Assembly: GCF_007830295.1 (NCBI RefSeq)
Contig: NZ_VLKC01000002.1
Coordinates: forward strand, 1,026,940-1,090,939
Length of the DNA: 64,000 nucleotides
Origin: Sporomusa sp. KB1
GTDB taxonomy: Bacteria > Bacillota > Negativicutes > Sporomusales > Sporomusaceae
Direction of reading: 5' to 3'
The translations under genes were made by a program, and so were the position numbers. Shown piece after piece: positions 17,139-26,882 of this stretch (position 1 is its first letter; each line of letters opens with the position of its first letter). Below the pieces are notes generated by a model that saw only the letters and a list, made by a program, of their open reading frames with translations, searched no databases and was not told the DNA's origin.

Positions 17139-18497
17139 ATGAGTATTAAATCACTTACACCGCTGGAAGGGCGGTATGGCGCCATTACCCAGCCCTTGGG
17201 CGACTATTTTTCGGAATGGGCTTTAATAAAATACCGTATTCATGTGGAAGTGGAGTGGCTCATTGCCATGGCGGGCAATCCTGCTTTTGCTGAAATCCGC
17301 CAATTCACTTCAGAGGAAACTGCTTTTTTGCGCACCATTGTCCAAAATTTTGATGAACCGGCCGCGCTGCGGATTAAAGAAATTGAACGCACTACCAATC
17401 ACGATGTAAAGGCGGTTGAATATTTTCTCCGTGAGGCTTTAGGCGCCATGTCACTGGCTGATGTACTGGAATTTATCCATTTCTCCTGTACATCAGAAGA
17501 TATTAACAACCTTTCCTATGCGCTGATGCTTAAGCACGGCATCGAAGATGTCTGGCTGCCGGCAGCCAAAACTCTGGTGCAGACCGTTACGGCTATGGCG
17601 GAAGAAGAAATAGCTATACCCATGCTGGCCCATACCCATGGACAAGCAGCCTCGCCTACAACTGTAGGCAAAGAACTGGCCGTGTTTGTCTACCGCTGGA
17701 ACCGCCAGTTAAAACAAATTCAGTCCCAGGAATATCTGGGGAAATTCAACGGCGCCGTCGGCAACTTCAATGCACACAGCATTGCCTATCCGGAAGTAGA
17801 CTGGGAAGCTGTTTCCCGTTCTTTTGTCGAAGGCCTGGGATTGACCTACAACCCGCTGACAACCCAGATCGAATCCCATGACTATGTGGCCGAATCGTTC
17901 CATGCGCTTACGCGATTCAACAATATTCTTCTGGATTTTGACCGCGACATGTGGCTTTATATTTCCCTTGGCTACTTCAAGCAAAAAGCGATTGCTGGTG
18001 AAGTTGGCTCTTCTACCATGCCGCATAAAGTAAATCCCATCGACTTTGAAAATTCGGAAGCAAACCTAGGTCTGAGCAACGCAGTGCTTGATCATCTGGC
18101 CAATAAGCTGCCTATCTCCCGTCTGCAACGTGACCTCAGCGACTCTTCGGCTCAGCGCAATATTGGCACAGGCATTGCCCATTCCCATATTGCGATTACT
18201 TATACTTTAAAAGGTCTTAGAAAAACAGTAGTCAATAAAGAAGCCCTTGCCGCCGATCTAAACCATGCTTGGGAAGTTTTGTCCGAAGCAGTGCAAACAG
18301 TGATGCGCAAACACGGCCATGCCAATTCCTATGATAAACTAAAAGCCATTACCCGCGGCAAAGGCATCAGCGAAGAAGACATCAAAGCCTTTATCGAAAG
18401 TGTAGAATTGCCGGAAGCAGATAAAAAACGCCTGCTGGCCTTGACACCGTCACAGTATATCGGTGTGGCCGCTTCCTTGGTAAAACATATAAAATAA
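17139..18497 (+). CDS. purB: Adenylosuccinate lyase
   Basis: A 452-residue cytoplasmic enzyme of purine synthesis. It cleaves adenylosuccinate to AMP and fumarate, and also SAICAR. It belongs to the longer E. coli PurB-like group: LTPLEGRYG at the start, NHDVKAVEYFL, FIHFSCTSEDINNLSYAL, the catalytic histidine region LAHTHGQAASPTTVGKEL, and the signature GSSTMPHKVNPIDFENSEAN. All catalytic landmarks are present and the length is normal. It stands alone with its own upstream region (TTGACA at 17087-17106 region) and a terminator, not within a pur operon. Confidence 0.96.
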   Translation: MSIKSLTPLEGRYGAITQPLGDYFSEWALIKYRIHVEVEWLIAMAGNPAFAEIRQFTSEETAFLRTIVQNFDEPAALRIKEIERTTNHDVKAVEYFLREALGAMSLADVLEFIHFSCTSEDINNLSYALMLKHGIEDVWLPAAKTLVQTVTAMAEEEIAIPMLAHTHGQAASPTTVGKELAVFVYRWNRQLKQIQSQEYLGKFNGAVGNFNAHSIAYPEVDWEAVSRSFVEGLGLTYNPLTTQIESHDYVAESFHALTRFNNILLDFDRDMWLYISLGYFKQKAIAGEVGSSTMPHKVNPIDFENSEANLGLSNAVLDHLANKLPISRLQRDLSDSSAQRNIGTGIAHSHIAITYTLKGLRKTVVNKEALAADLNHAWEVLSEAVQTVMRKHGHANSYDKLKAITRGKGISEEDIKAFIESVELPEADKKRLLALTPSQYIGVAASLVKHIK

Positions 18498-18509
18498 AAC
18501 AAAACCTGC

Positions 18510-18542
18510 AGAAAACCGACCTCGCTTGGGTCGGTTTTCTTT
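18510..18542 (+). terminator. Terminator after purB
   Basis: AGAAAACCGACC and GGTCGGTTTTCT pair around a short loop and are followed by T residues, 13 bases after the purB stop. Confidence 0.85.
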
Positions 18543-18597
18543 GCTCACTTGACAACAAAGATAATATATAGTGTTCATGAGCTTATACCTATAAGAA

Positions 18598-18655
18598 GTG
18601 CTCCCCTCTCAGTAGTAGGTTTTTATTACTTAACCTATCACTTTAAGGGGAGCAT
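18598..18655. repeat. Double nested palindrome
   Basis: Outer arms TGCTCCCCT/AGGGGAGCA enclose an inner TAGGTT/AACCTA pair. It lies in the 230-base gap between purB and ubiA with no gene attached. It could be a small dispersed repeat, an insertion-sequence end or an RNA hairpin; no second copy was seen in this window. Confidence 0.4.
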
Positions 18656-18729
18656 ATCAATTACGCAGGGGTTGAGTTTTTTTCGTTGATACCTAAAATT
18701 AACAGCTAGCAAATAGTTTAGTATCCCTG

Positions 18730-19584
18730 CTACCTTGTCCCAATTTCCAGAGCGGTAGCAATAAACATAACCATGCTTAATGTACCGTTTAAATAGAAAA
18801 AAGCTACATTGATTCTAGATAGATTTATCGGTGAAATAATCTGGTGTTGTTTATATAGCATATAGGCAGCAACCACTAAACCGATCCAATAAATCAAGCC
18901 TAAATTCAGGATCATGCCGGTAATAATGAAACAAATTGACGCCGCCAGATGGATAAATGCTGAAATCGTTAACGCAGTCTTGATCCCAAAATAAGCGGGA
19001 ATAGAATGTAAGCCTATGGCTCGATCAAATGCGACATCGTCGCAGGCGTAAATAATATCAAACCCAGCCACCCACAAGGCCACTGCGACACTTAACAACA
19101 CGGCGCCAAGCGTGACCTCATTAGTCAAAGCGATCCAGGCACTTAGCGGCGCAAGCCCAATAGCCAAGCCAAGCACAAAATGAGAAAGCCAAGTAAACCG
19201 CTTTGTATAAGAGTAGAAAACAAAGATTAACAAAATTGCCGGCGAAATGATAAACGCTAATGTACTTAACATATAGGCTGCAAGCTCAAATACAGCGGCG
19301 GCAATTAGCGTAAAAAACCAAGCCTCCCAGACTTTTATCAAGCCTTGAGGCAAAGCACGGTTCCGCGTACGTGGATTTTCCGCATCAATAAAGCGATCAA
19401 TAATTCGATTAAGGCCCATCGCCGTAGTTCTGCCGCCGACCATTGCCAATGTAATCCAAAACAGATTCCAAGCGTTTGGCACCTTCCCATCAGCCAAAAG
19501 CGCGGCAACATAGGCGAACGGTAGCGCAAAAACAGTGTGCTCAAACTTAACCATTGTTAAGAAAATCCTTAGCTTTGCAAACAT
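18730..19584 (-). CDS. UbiA-type prenyltransferase, probably menaquinone pathway
   Basis: A 284-residue membrane protein with about eight helices and both aspartate-rich motifs of UbiA prenyltransferases: NRIIDRFIDAENPRTRNRAL (near residues 60-80) and YACDDVAFDRAIGLHS. The family attaches a polyprenyl chain to 4-hydroxybenzoate or a related ring. In anaerobic Firmicutes this subgroup is usually the MqnP/UbiA enzyme of futalosine-type menaquinone synthesis. The ATG at 19584 (MFAKLRIFLTMVKFEHTVF) follows AGAGGGAAG; a 44-codon extension running into fdhE is rejected. It is the last gene of the formate dehydrogenase cluster, which suits a quinone-linked dehydrogenase. The exact substrate is inference. 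Confidence 0.85.
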   Translation of the reverse strand: MFAKLRIFLTMVKFEHTVFALPFAYVAALLADGKVPNAWNLFWITLAMVGGRTTAMGLNRIIDRFIDAENPRTRNRALPQGLIKVWEAWFFTLIAAAVFELAAYMLSTLAFIISPAILLIFVFYSYTKRFTWLSHFVLGLAIGLAPLSAWIALTNEVTLGAVLLSVAVALWVAGFDIIYACDDVAFDRAIGLHSIPAYFGIKTALTISAFIHLAASICFIITGMILNLGLIYWIGLVVAAYMLYKQHQIISPINLSRINVAFFYLNGTLSMVMFIATALEIGTR

Positions 19585-19615
19585 ATATTTCTCTTCCCTC
19601 TGTAATAGTATAAGT

Positions 19616-20347
19616 CTATGAGCTGAGGCAGTTGTCAGCCGCCAGCCATTTTTGCACAGCATAATCAAGCGGCAATATTGCCAAAACAGTTTCGCGCCAT
19701 TCCGGCTCGGCGGCAAGCACCCGCAAGTCGGCAGTTTTTAAATAGCCGCGGCAGGTGTTGCAGACCGAAACTAACCAACCAGGGAAACCATCGGTTGTTA
19801 GCCTTTTCATGTGATCTGGTCTATCTTCATGGCAAAAGCAGCAGCCAATTCGTTTATAACTCCAGTGGGTAAAACAGCCGCCACAAACCAGGGTCCGTTT
19901 ACCAGAGTCTTTCTCCAGACAGGCAAAACTGGCGCCATCGCCGCAGACCGGGCAGCGCGCCCCTACCCACTGGGCAACAGGGGCAGCTTTGGTAATGGCT
20001 TGCGCCATATGAGCCAAAGCTGCCTGGCAAGCCAGATGCAGATAGACATTAGCGTTTTCTGCATTAATACCACAGGTCTCCCAAAAGCCGTTTACAGCTT
20101 GCTCTTGCCAATAGGCAGTGACGACCTGTAACGCTTGTCCCTGCGCAAGCGTTTTAGGTCCATGTACTCTAAGAACCGCCACAAGCAACTCAGCCGCCGA
20201 TGCGTATGGCAAATCCGGCATCGTCAAAGCCGCTTCTCCGTTTGACACCCGCGTTAAGTAACGCTCTTCTACCTTAACTGATGGCAATGACTCAACAGAC
20301 TTTTCTAAAGTAACTAAGATGGGTCTAAGTGCATCAGAACTAATCAC
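19616..20347 (-). CDS. fdhE: Formate dehydrogenase accessory protein FdhE
   Basis: A 243-residue zinc-finger-rich protein. Its cysteine pairs are CPVCGDGASF, CGGCFTHW, CCFCHEDRPDHM and CNTCRGYLKT, matching FdhE, the rubredoxin-like assembly factor that binds the catalytic subunit of respiratory formate dehydrogenase before export. The GTG at 20347 is preferred over an upstream ATG because AAAGGAG lies eight bases ahead and the codon overlaps the fdnI stop (GTGA). It follows fdnGHI in one operon and precedes ubiA by 31 bases. Function follows from family and context. Confidence 0.93.
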   Translation of the reverse strand: MISSDALRPILVTLEKSVESLPSVKVEERYLTRVSNGEAALTMPDLPYASAAELLVAVLRVHGPKTLAQGQALQVVTAYWQEQAVNGFWETCGINAENANVYLHLACQAALAHMAQAITKAAPVAQWVGARCPVCGDGASFACLEKDSGKRTLVCGGCFTHWSYKRIGCCFCHEDRPDHMKRLTTDGFPGWLVSVCNTCRGYLKTADLRVLAAEPEWRETVLAILPLDYAVQKWLAADNCLSS

Positions 20348-21012
20348 TGACCATTCTCCTTTGTCGTTTCTTGGGTTACTTCGCGATACCATAATGCATG
20401 ATGAGTTTTGGCAAAAGTACGGGTGATTGTCCCATATATCATCCCATGGATTGATTCTTTGGAACCGGGGTGTAACAAACCAAGATACATATGAGCAATA
20501 ATTACAGCAGTCATACCAAGGGCGGCTAAGTCATGCAGTGGATACGCCCAGCGGATGACCTCCAAGGGAATAGCTTCGGCAAACCACATCATAAAACCCG
20601 TTATTGTCAGTATCGTACCGACCACTAGAACCATCAGTGAATTGATTTTTTGTCCAGCGTTAAACCGGCCTTGCTCCGGCAGTTCAGGATGCCCCCCCAT
20701 AAATTCCTGAGCAAATCCCTGCAAAAATTTTATATCGCTTTTCTGGAAGAAAGTAATTTCCTTTAGCCAGCGAATAAAACTCGTGCGATCACCAATAAAG
20801 AAAATAAGCAGTGAAACAAATCCAAAGACAATACCTGCACCCCTGTGGATAATCTGTGCTCCCTCAACTCCGCCTGTCAATGCGGTAATAAAGTGAAACT
20901 TCGGCGAAAAAACAACAAGCCCAGTTAGTAATAAGACAAAAAAGCTAAGTGTGTGAACCCAATGTGTTACCCGTTCGCCAATACTAAAGCGCTGAATGCG
21001 GTCATTATCCAT
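20344..21012 (-). CDS. fdnI: Formate dehydrogenase cytochrome b subunit (FdnI type)
   Basis: A 222-residue membrane protein with four hydrophobic helices. It starts MDNDRIQRFSIGERVTHWVH, the usual beginning of the gamma subunit, whose histidines bind the b hemes that pass electrons from the iron-sulfur subunit to the quinone pool. Later histidines suited to heme binding occur in AQIIHRGAG, YPLHDLAALG and IIAHMYLGLLH. The ATG at 21012 overlaps the fdnH stop by eight bases, so the two are translated together. Confidence 0.92.
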   Translation of the reverse strand: MDNDRIQRFSIGERVTHWVHTLSFFVLLLTGLVVFSPKFHFITALTGGVEGAQIIHRGAGIVFGFVSLLIFFIGDRTSFIRWLKEITFFQKSDIKFLQGFAQEFMGGHPELPEQGRFNAGQKINSLMVLVVGTILTITGFMMWFAEAIPLEVIRWAYPLHDLAALGMTAVIIAHMYLGLLHPGSKESIHGMIYGTITRTFAKTHHALWYREVTQETTKENGQ

Positions 21013-21817
21013 TTTTACCAACCCCCTGATCGCGTGATTTGCCGGTGCTCTTCTCATCATCTTTCTTCCTGGTTTTAATAAACGAAATGGCAGTTGTCAG
21101 TAAGGCGCCAGCGATAGCGATCTCACCGAAAGGACGAAGCACCTGTTTCCAGGCATGTACCGAAACCGGTACATGTGGTTCATCTGGCAAACCATAGAAC
21201 TTAGGTTCACGCAATAATATATAGGTAAAATTAATCCCTTGCAGATTAGGAGCACTATATAAATTTGCCTTGGGATACAGTGGCTGGAGTGCCTTGAACC
21301 GCGCCTCGGCTAATGCCATAATATCTTCCCGTTTTCCGTAGACCAACGCTTCCGGCTGGCATGTTTGCACACAGGCTGGTGCCAACCCGTTGCCAACACG
21401 GTCAGGGCAACCGGTACATTTATATGATTTGTGGGTAATTGGATCTACCCGTGGTACATGAAAGGTACAATTTGTTACACAAAAACCACAGCCAATACAT
21501 TTATTGTGATCAATCACAACAAATCCCAATTCGTTATGAGATATCGCATCATGGTTACAGGCCTGCAAACAAGCTGCTTCCCCACAATGCATACACTGTT
21601 CTTTCCTAAACAGCCATTGCATTTTATTGTTTTCGTACACTTCATCGAAAGAGATAAATGTCCAGGTTTTTGGCGTAAGTTGATCATGTGTTTGATAGCT
21701 GCTGGTAAACGTTGTTTTTTCCGCAGGCAGTGTGTTCCATTGCTTACAGGCTACTGAACATGCCTGACAGGCTGTGCATTTGGAAGCATCATATAACACG
21801 CTCATTCTTTCCGACAC
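21005..21817 (-). CDS. fdnH: Formate dehydrogenase iron-sulfur subunit (FdnH type)
   Basis: A 270-residue electron-transfer subunit. Four ferredoxin-type cysteine clusters are visible: CTACQACSVACKQW, CMHCGEAACLQACNHDAI, CIGCGFCVTNCTFHVPR and CTGCPDRVGNGLAPACVQTCQ. A single C-terminal transmembrane helix (IAIAGALLTTAISFI, near residues 235-250) anchors it beside the cytochrome subunit. It passes electrons from the catalytic FdnG to FdnI. The stop of fdnG lies one base from its start codon. Confidence 0.95.
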   Translation of the reverse strand: MSERMSVLYDASKCTACQACSVACKQWNTLPAEKTTFTSSYQTHDQLTPKTWTFISFDEVYENNKMQWLFRKEQCMHCGEAACLQACNHDAISHNELGFVVIDHNKCIGCGFCVTNCTFHVPRVDPITHKSYKCTGCPDRVGNGLAPACVQTCQPEALVYGKREDIMALAEARFKALQPLYPKANLYSAPNLQGINFTYILLREPKFYGLPDEPHVPVSVHAWKQVLRPFGEIAIAGALLTTAISFIKTRKKDDEKSTGKSRDQGVGKNG

Positions 21818-21818
21818 C

Positions 21819-24809
21819 TTACTTCACCTTCCTTACGTTGACTAGCTGTGCTTTGAATTCAGGTGTTCCCGCTGCCGGATCAAAAACAGCATGGGTTAGA
21901 TTATTCACGCTCGGTCCGGTACCTAACCCAGCATAACCCCAGCCAAACGGCATACCCACAGTGTGCGTTTCTTGGCCATTAATCACCAGGGGTTGGATGC
22001 GGTCGGTTACCATCGCCTTGACCTGAAGGACGCCACGGGCCGAGGACAATTCAACAACTTCGCCGTTAGTCACGCCGAGTTTAGAAGCCATGGCCTTCCC
22101 CATCTCAAGGAAAGGTTCAGGCATAAACTCCACCAGCCAGGGCAAGTTCCGCGTCAGTGAGCCGCTGCAAAAATGTTCGGTGCCAGACGTATAGGTGGTC
22201 AGGACAAAGGGGAATTCTTCCTTGCCGCCCAACTGTTGCTTCTCCTTAATGGCTTGCCGCACTTTTGCCAAAGGATTGATTTGAACTTTCGGATGCAAAA
22301 CATTGATTGTTGGACTTTCAATAGGTTCATAGAACTCCGGCAACGGCCCGTCAGGATTAATTCCGGCCAGCGTTGCCGGCAGATTGGTTCCTGGTTTCAT
22401 ATTTTTGAACGGAGCCGTAAACAGCCGGGCCATTTGATCGGCATTCATCCTAAATGCGGTCTTGCCTTGTGGGGTATCAGGACCCTTAGAGCGATCAGAA
22501 ACATCGGGAACGTCGTTGCCAACCCACTGGCTCTTAGCCAGATCCCACCAAACAAGCTGACGGGTTGAATCAAGTGGCTGACCTTGCCGGTCGCATGAAG
22601 CACGGTTATATAGAATCCGAATATTTGCCGGCCAAGCATATGTCCATTGGGGGAATAGGCCCAACCCGCCCGGATCTTTTCCATCACGCCGTTTGGCCAG
22701 GTTACCGTTCCCATAAACACCGGAGTAAATCCAGCAACCTGAAGAAACCTGTCCGTCCTCACCGGCAAGATACTCTCCCAACGACCCCAGCAATTTCCCA
22801 GTTGTCATGTTATAACCGTTGATTTCCTGCAGTACTTTTTCGGGGTCTGCTTCGTGTCCGTAATCCCAAACAGAATGAAGAATCGGCGCATCTTTCGGAT
22901 CGGTACTGCCTGCGTACAACGAGCGAACCTTACGGAAGATTGAATCGAAAATATCAAGATCGGCTCTACAAGTCCCCTCCGGTTTGAGTGCTGCCGCTTT
23001 CCATTGTATCCAACGACCACTGTTGGTTAAACTGCCGGCTTTTTCGTAAGAAAAGGCGACCGGCAGGAAAATAACTTCGGTTTTTATTTCGGCAGAATTT
23101 ACACCAGGCGCTTTCCAAAACGAAGCTGTCTCAGTTTCGAAGAAGTCACTAACTACCATCATCTCCAGCTTAGCTAACCCCGATTGTACCACCGCATTAT
23201 TAGGAATACTCACCCGTGGATTAATCCCGATATTAAATAACAGTTTAAATTGCCCCTTGGACATATCTTCGGTCATCGGAATATAGCTGGTGGCTTTACC
23301 TGTCGGAATACGCGGCAAATAGCCATATGCATAATCATTGTCGGCAGTGGCTTTCTCGCCGTACCAGGCTTTTTGCAAAGAGATCAAATGTTTAAGATTG
23401 GTTGATCCATATTTCATGCCATAAGTAGTTGTGTCTTTGTCCTCTTCCATCGGCGTAGGAAGATAGCCAGGCAGAGTTGTCGATAAATTAGAGAAGTCGG
23501 TAGAACCTTGCACATTAGGCTCGCCACGCAGAGCGTTGACGCCGCCGCCGGCAACCCCAATATTGCCTAACAACAGTTGAATAATGGCATAACAGCGAAT
23601 TCCCTGGGTAGCCGTGGTGTGTTGCGTCATTCCCAGTGCATACATAATCGTACCAATACCATTCTTAGTGATTATATCGGCAATTTGTTTAATGGCTTCA
23701 GCAGGAATCCCGCTGATGGCAGACCCGGTTTCTAAGGTATACCGGCTATAATGTTGTTTCATCAAACTGAATACAGTCCCTGGTTCTTCCAGTGAAGCGG
23801 CTTTAACCGGCTGCCCCTGCTCATCCAGCACATATGACCAACTGTCGGTAGCATAACTTCCTTTTGTGCTGTCATAGCCGGAGAAAAGGCCATCCTTGAA
23901 CTCATAGGCCGAATTAATCTTACATAAAGCATTGGTGAAATTAACAAGATATTCTTTATTGTATAAACTATTTTGCAGGATATAATTAATAATCGCACCT
24001 AAGTAAGCAATATCAGTTCCCGGTCGTATTTGGGCAAAAAGGTTAGCCTTGGCGGCAGTCCTTGTAAACCGGGGATCGACAACAATAATCTTTGCGCCCT
24101 TTTCCTGTGCCCGTAATAAATATTTCATTGCAATTGGGTGGTTTTCTGCCGCGTTAGAACCGGCAATTAGAAACCATTTTGCATTTTCCAAATCCGTCCA
24201 GGAGTTGGTCATCGCACCTCGTCCAAATGAAGGTGACAAACTTGCCACCGTAGGAGCATGTCAAACACGTGCCTGATGTTCGTTATAATTACTACCGATC
24301 GTACGGATAAATTTAGTCATCAAATAGCATTCTTCATTATCCAGCTCAGCCGATCCTAATAAACCGATAGCATCTGTGCTGTTGGTTGCAGGCAGCCAAG
24401 TGCTATCCCGTACTTCCTTGATCTTTCCAGCAATCTTATCAAAAGCTGTTTCCCATGATATTTCCTGCCAGTCCTTCTTCCCGGGCGCACGATAAAGCGG
24501 CTTGGTAATTCTGCGAGCATTACCCCGTACCTGCCCCAAAGCCGCTCCCTTAGGACAGAGCGTCCCCTTATTTGTCGGGTGATCCGGATCACCTTCAACA
24601 TTAACGAGGTTTCCGTCCCGTACATGAACAATCACACCACAACCGCCAGAGCAGAAATGACAGATGCTAGGGTATTCAGTAGCATCATGTAATTTCAATG
24701 TATAACCAGTTGCTTTAGCCTTCTTGGTATCGAAATGTAAACCAGTACTCAATATTGAAACAGTTGAAACAGACAGTTTAAGAAATTGTCTACGGGAAAA
24801 GTCCATCAT
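21819..24809 (-). CDS. fdnG: Selenocysteine formate dehydrogenase catalytic subunit (in-frame UGA)
   Basis: A 996-codon gene with one in-frame TGA at 24261-24263 (codon 183), read as selenocysteine. The junction NEHQARV-U-HAPTVASL is exactly the active-site context of FdnG/FdhA selenoproteins. The N-terminus carries a twin-arginine signal (FSRRQFLKLSVSTVS), so the enzyme is exported folded. A [4Fe-4S] cluster motif (CHFCSGGCGVIV plus LCPKG) follows, then molybdopterin-domain landmarks such as AENHPIAMKYL, MYALGMTQH and RGEPNVQGSTDF. It oxidises formate to CO2 at the outer face of the membrane, with a Mo/W bis-MGD cofactor. AAAGGAGG precedes the start. Ordinary gene finding would split it at the TGA. 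Confidence 0.96.
24220..24263 (-). promoter_or_regulatory. Candidate bacterial SECIS hairpin in fdnG
   Basis: Directly after the UGA the minus strand reads TGACATGCTCCTACGGTGGC. GGTGG can pair with the following TCACC around CAAGTTTG. Position and size fit a bacterial SECIS that recruits SelB, but the structure was only judged by eye. Confidence 0.5.
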
Positions 24810-24968
24810 AGAACCTCCTTTGTTTTCTAATGAAAAAAGTTATCTATAAATCCCCTTTTTTTGTGAGTATGGATTTTCTTCGCCATTAATGACTAAAAAT
24901 CCTGTAATTTTTTGTTAGTTTTTATTCTTTTTATTTATTTTAGATTGTAATCTGGCATTTTTATCAAT
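24810..24968. other. AT-rich fdn promoter region
   Basis: No gene. It contains a small palindrome AGATTGTAATCT (24946-24957) that could be an operator for the formate dehydrogenase operon; no clear promoter was identified. Confidence 0.3.
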
Positions 24969-25175
24969 TCATTCATCAGTAACCTCTGTATTTAAAGTCC
25001 TGGTTAAGTCGGCTTCGACCGCATAGGCGACCACCTGTATATCAAATTGCTTATAAAAGGTCAGTTTAGGGTCGCAAATAATGGTAAACGGCAGAAAATC
25101 CTCATTATAGTAGCCGAATGACCTTGGAATAGCGTTTGAAATAAAAATCAGGCATGGGTTGCCCAAATTCGACAA
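24969..25175 (-). pseudogene. Peroxiredoxin-like fragment
   Basis: A 68-codon frame containing YNEDFLPFTIICDPKLTFYK followed by QFDIQ, which resembles the AhpC/TSA-family segment where a peroxiredoxin-like protein reads LPFPxxxDPxxxLYxxFGV. The N-terminal thioredoxin fold with the peroxidatic cysteine is missing, and no ribosome site precedes it, so I read it as a decayed 3' part. The resemblance is short and could be chance. Confidence 0.3.
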
Positions 25176-25263
25176 ACTCCTTGTGCTTAAATACCTTTGT
25201 TGCTTTTTTGAGTAAAATCATTTATTTGGTGGAGCTACCCGAAACATTTCAAAAATCCATAGC

Positions 25264-25288
25264 AAAAAACCCGCGAAATTCGCGGGTT
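25264..25288 (-). terminator. Terminator after the glycine/alanine transporter
   Basis: AACCCGCGAA pairs with TTCGCGGGTT, and the minus strand continues as GGTTTTTTGC. It lies just past the transporter stop. Confidence 0.88.
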
Positions 25289-25296
25289 CAAAGTCA

Positions 25297-26679
25297 CTAT
25301 ACTAGATTGCTTTCGGCCTCTTCTTCATCTTCAATTTTTGATTTAAATATCTTGTAAATCACCCCCAGCATTATAAACCATACAGGTGTTACAAATAGGG
25401 CTACACGAGTTTCCTCATTGAGTGCTAATGTAACTAAAACAAAAGCAAAAAATGCTAAAATTATATAGTTAACAATTGGGTACAGTGGCATTTTGAATGT
25501 GCTCTTAGCAGCAAGTTCAGGATTAGTCTTGCGATATTTTAAATGGCAGATGTCTATAATTGCCCAAATGAAGATAAAGCAGAATGTCGATATACTTGTA
25601 ATAAGTACAAATACCCCTTCCGGCATAATATAGTTCAGAATAACCGAAATCAAGACGACAATTGCAGAGAACACTGTAGCATTAGAAGGTACTTGATTGG
25701 AAGTTAATTTTTTCATTGACTCAGGTGCATTATTTTCTTTAGCCAGAGAGTAAACCATGCGGCTTGTACTGAAGATGCCGCTGTTACAAGCGGATGCGGC
25801 GGATGTCAGAACAACGAAATTCACAATACTTGCTGCTGCTGCAATTCCCACTGCGGAAAAGACCTGTACAAATGGGCTCTTATCGGGACTAATTGAAGTC
25901 CATGGATATATGCTCATAATAACAAGAAGTGCACCGATATAGAAAATAATAATTCGAATTGGAATATTGTTAATAGCCTTTGGAATAACACGTTTTGGAT
26001 TTTCAGTTTCACCAGCGGTTAAACCAACTAATTCGATTCCAGTAAATGCAAACACAACCATTTGGAAAGAAAGGATAAAACCACTTACCCCATTGGGGAG
26101 CCAGCCGCCATAACTCCAAAGGTTAGCAAAGCCAGATGCACCCGCATCTGTAGAAAATCCTTTAATAATCATAAATGTACCAATTACAATCAGTGCTAGA
26201 ATTGCAACCACTTTAATCAAGGCAAACCAAAATTCCATCTCACCGAATAACCTTACTGCTGTAAGGTTCATAATTAGTAAAATCACAAGAATTATAAGGC
26301 TTGGAACCCATTGCGCTATATTCGGGAACCAGTATTGTATATATAGACCAGCAGCAGTTACGTCAGCCATGGCAAGTGAAATCCAGCAAAACCAGTAGGT
26401 CCATCCGGTAATAAATGCTGCTCCGTTTCCTAGATAATCACGGACAAAATCTACAAAGGAATGGTAGTTCAAATTAGAAAGCAATAATTCCCCCAGGGCA
26501 CGCATAACAAAAAAACAGATTACCCCTGTTATCATATACGCAAATAAAATAGATGGACCTGCCAAGTGAATGGACCTGCCTGCACCTAGAAATAATCCCG
26601 TACCAATCGCACCGCCAATTGCAAGTAATTGCACATGACGATTTTTTAGTCCTCTCGATAAATTTTGATTTTCTGACAT
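25297..26679 (-). CDS. cycA: CycA-like D-serine/alanine/glycine permease
   Basis: A 460-residue amino acid permease of the APC superfamily (AAT family) with twelve hydrophobic segments. It begins LSRGLKNRHVQLLAIGGAIG, then shows TGWTYWFCWISLAMADV, RLFGEMEFWFALIK, GIELVGLTAGET and NFVVLTSAASACNSG. These blocks are those of E. coli CycA as I remember it, over most of the length. The family imports glycine, alanine and D-serine with protons. A tandem glycine riboswitch and a terminator lie in its leader, which independently supports glycine as substrate or signal. It is a single-gene unit. Confidence 0.88.
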   Translation of the reverse strand: MSENQNLSRGLKNRHVQLLAIGGAIGTGLFLGAGRSIHLAGPSILFAYMITGVICFFVMRALGELLLSNLNYHSFVDFVRDYLGNGAAFITGWTYWFCWISLAMADVTAAGLYIQYWFPNIAQWVPSLIILVILLIMNLTAVRLFGEMEFWFALIKVVAILALIVIGTFMIIKGFSTDAGASGFANLWSYGGWLPNGVSGFILSFQMVVFAFTGIELVGLTAGETENPKRVIPKAINNIPIRIIIFYIGALLVIMSIYPWTSISPDKSPFVQVFSAVGIAAAASIVNFVVLTSAASACNSGIFSTSRMVYSLAKENNAPESMKKLTSNQVPSNATVFSAIVVLISVILNYIMPEGVFVLITSISTFCFIFIWAIIDICHLKYRKTNPELAAKSTFKMPLYPIVNYIILAFFAFVLVTLALNEETRVALFVTPVWFIMLGVIYKIFKSKIEDEEEAESNLV

Positions 26680-26838
26680 ATATATGCCGCCTTTCTAACT
26701 GTTACTGTTTTTTAATCTGCGGTACTGCAATCTCAAGTTCTAAACGTACTATTTGGTCATTGAGATATGCCTTTCTATTGAATTGACTGACTCCCCCCAA
26801 AAAAATTTAATAAATACCGTCCTCCAAAAATACAGAAA

Positions 26839-26864
26839 GAGGCCAAATTATAAAATCTGGCCTC
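26839..26864 (-). terminator. Expression-platform terminator of the glycine riboswitch
   Basis: GAGGCCAGATTTTA pairs with its complement ending TTGGCCTC and is followed by TTTCTG and TATTTTT on the minus strand. It lies between the second aptamer and the transporter start, so the riboswitch probably works by transcription termination. Confidence 0.65.
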
Positions 26865-26882
26865 AAAAATTAAAACAGCTAA

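Noticed and set aside
19585..19716. Longer N-terminus for the prenyltransferase
   Set aside because: It would overlap fdhE and add non-family sequence; the ATG at 19584 has its own ribosome site.
24248..24263. fdnG read as two separate genes or a pseudogene because of the internal stop
   Set aside because: The TGA lies at the known selenocysteine position with the correct flanking residues, and both sides are intact in the same frame.
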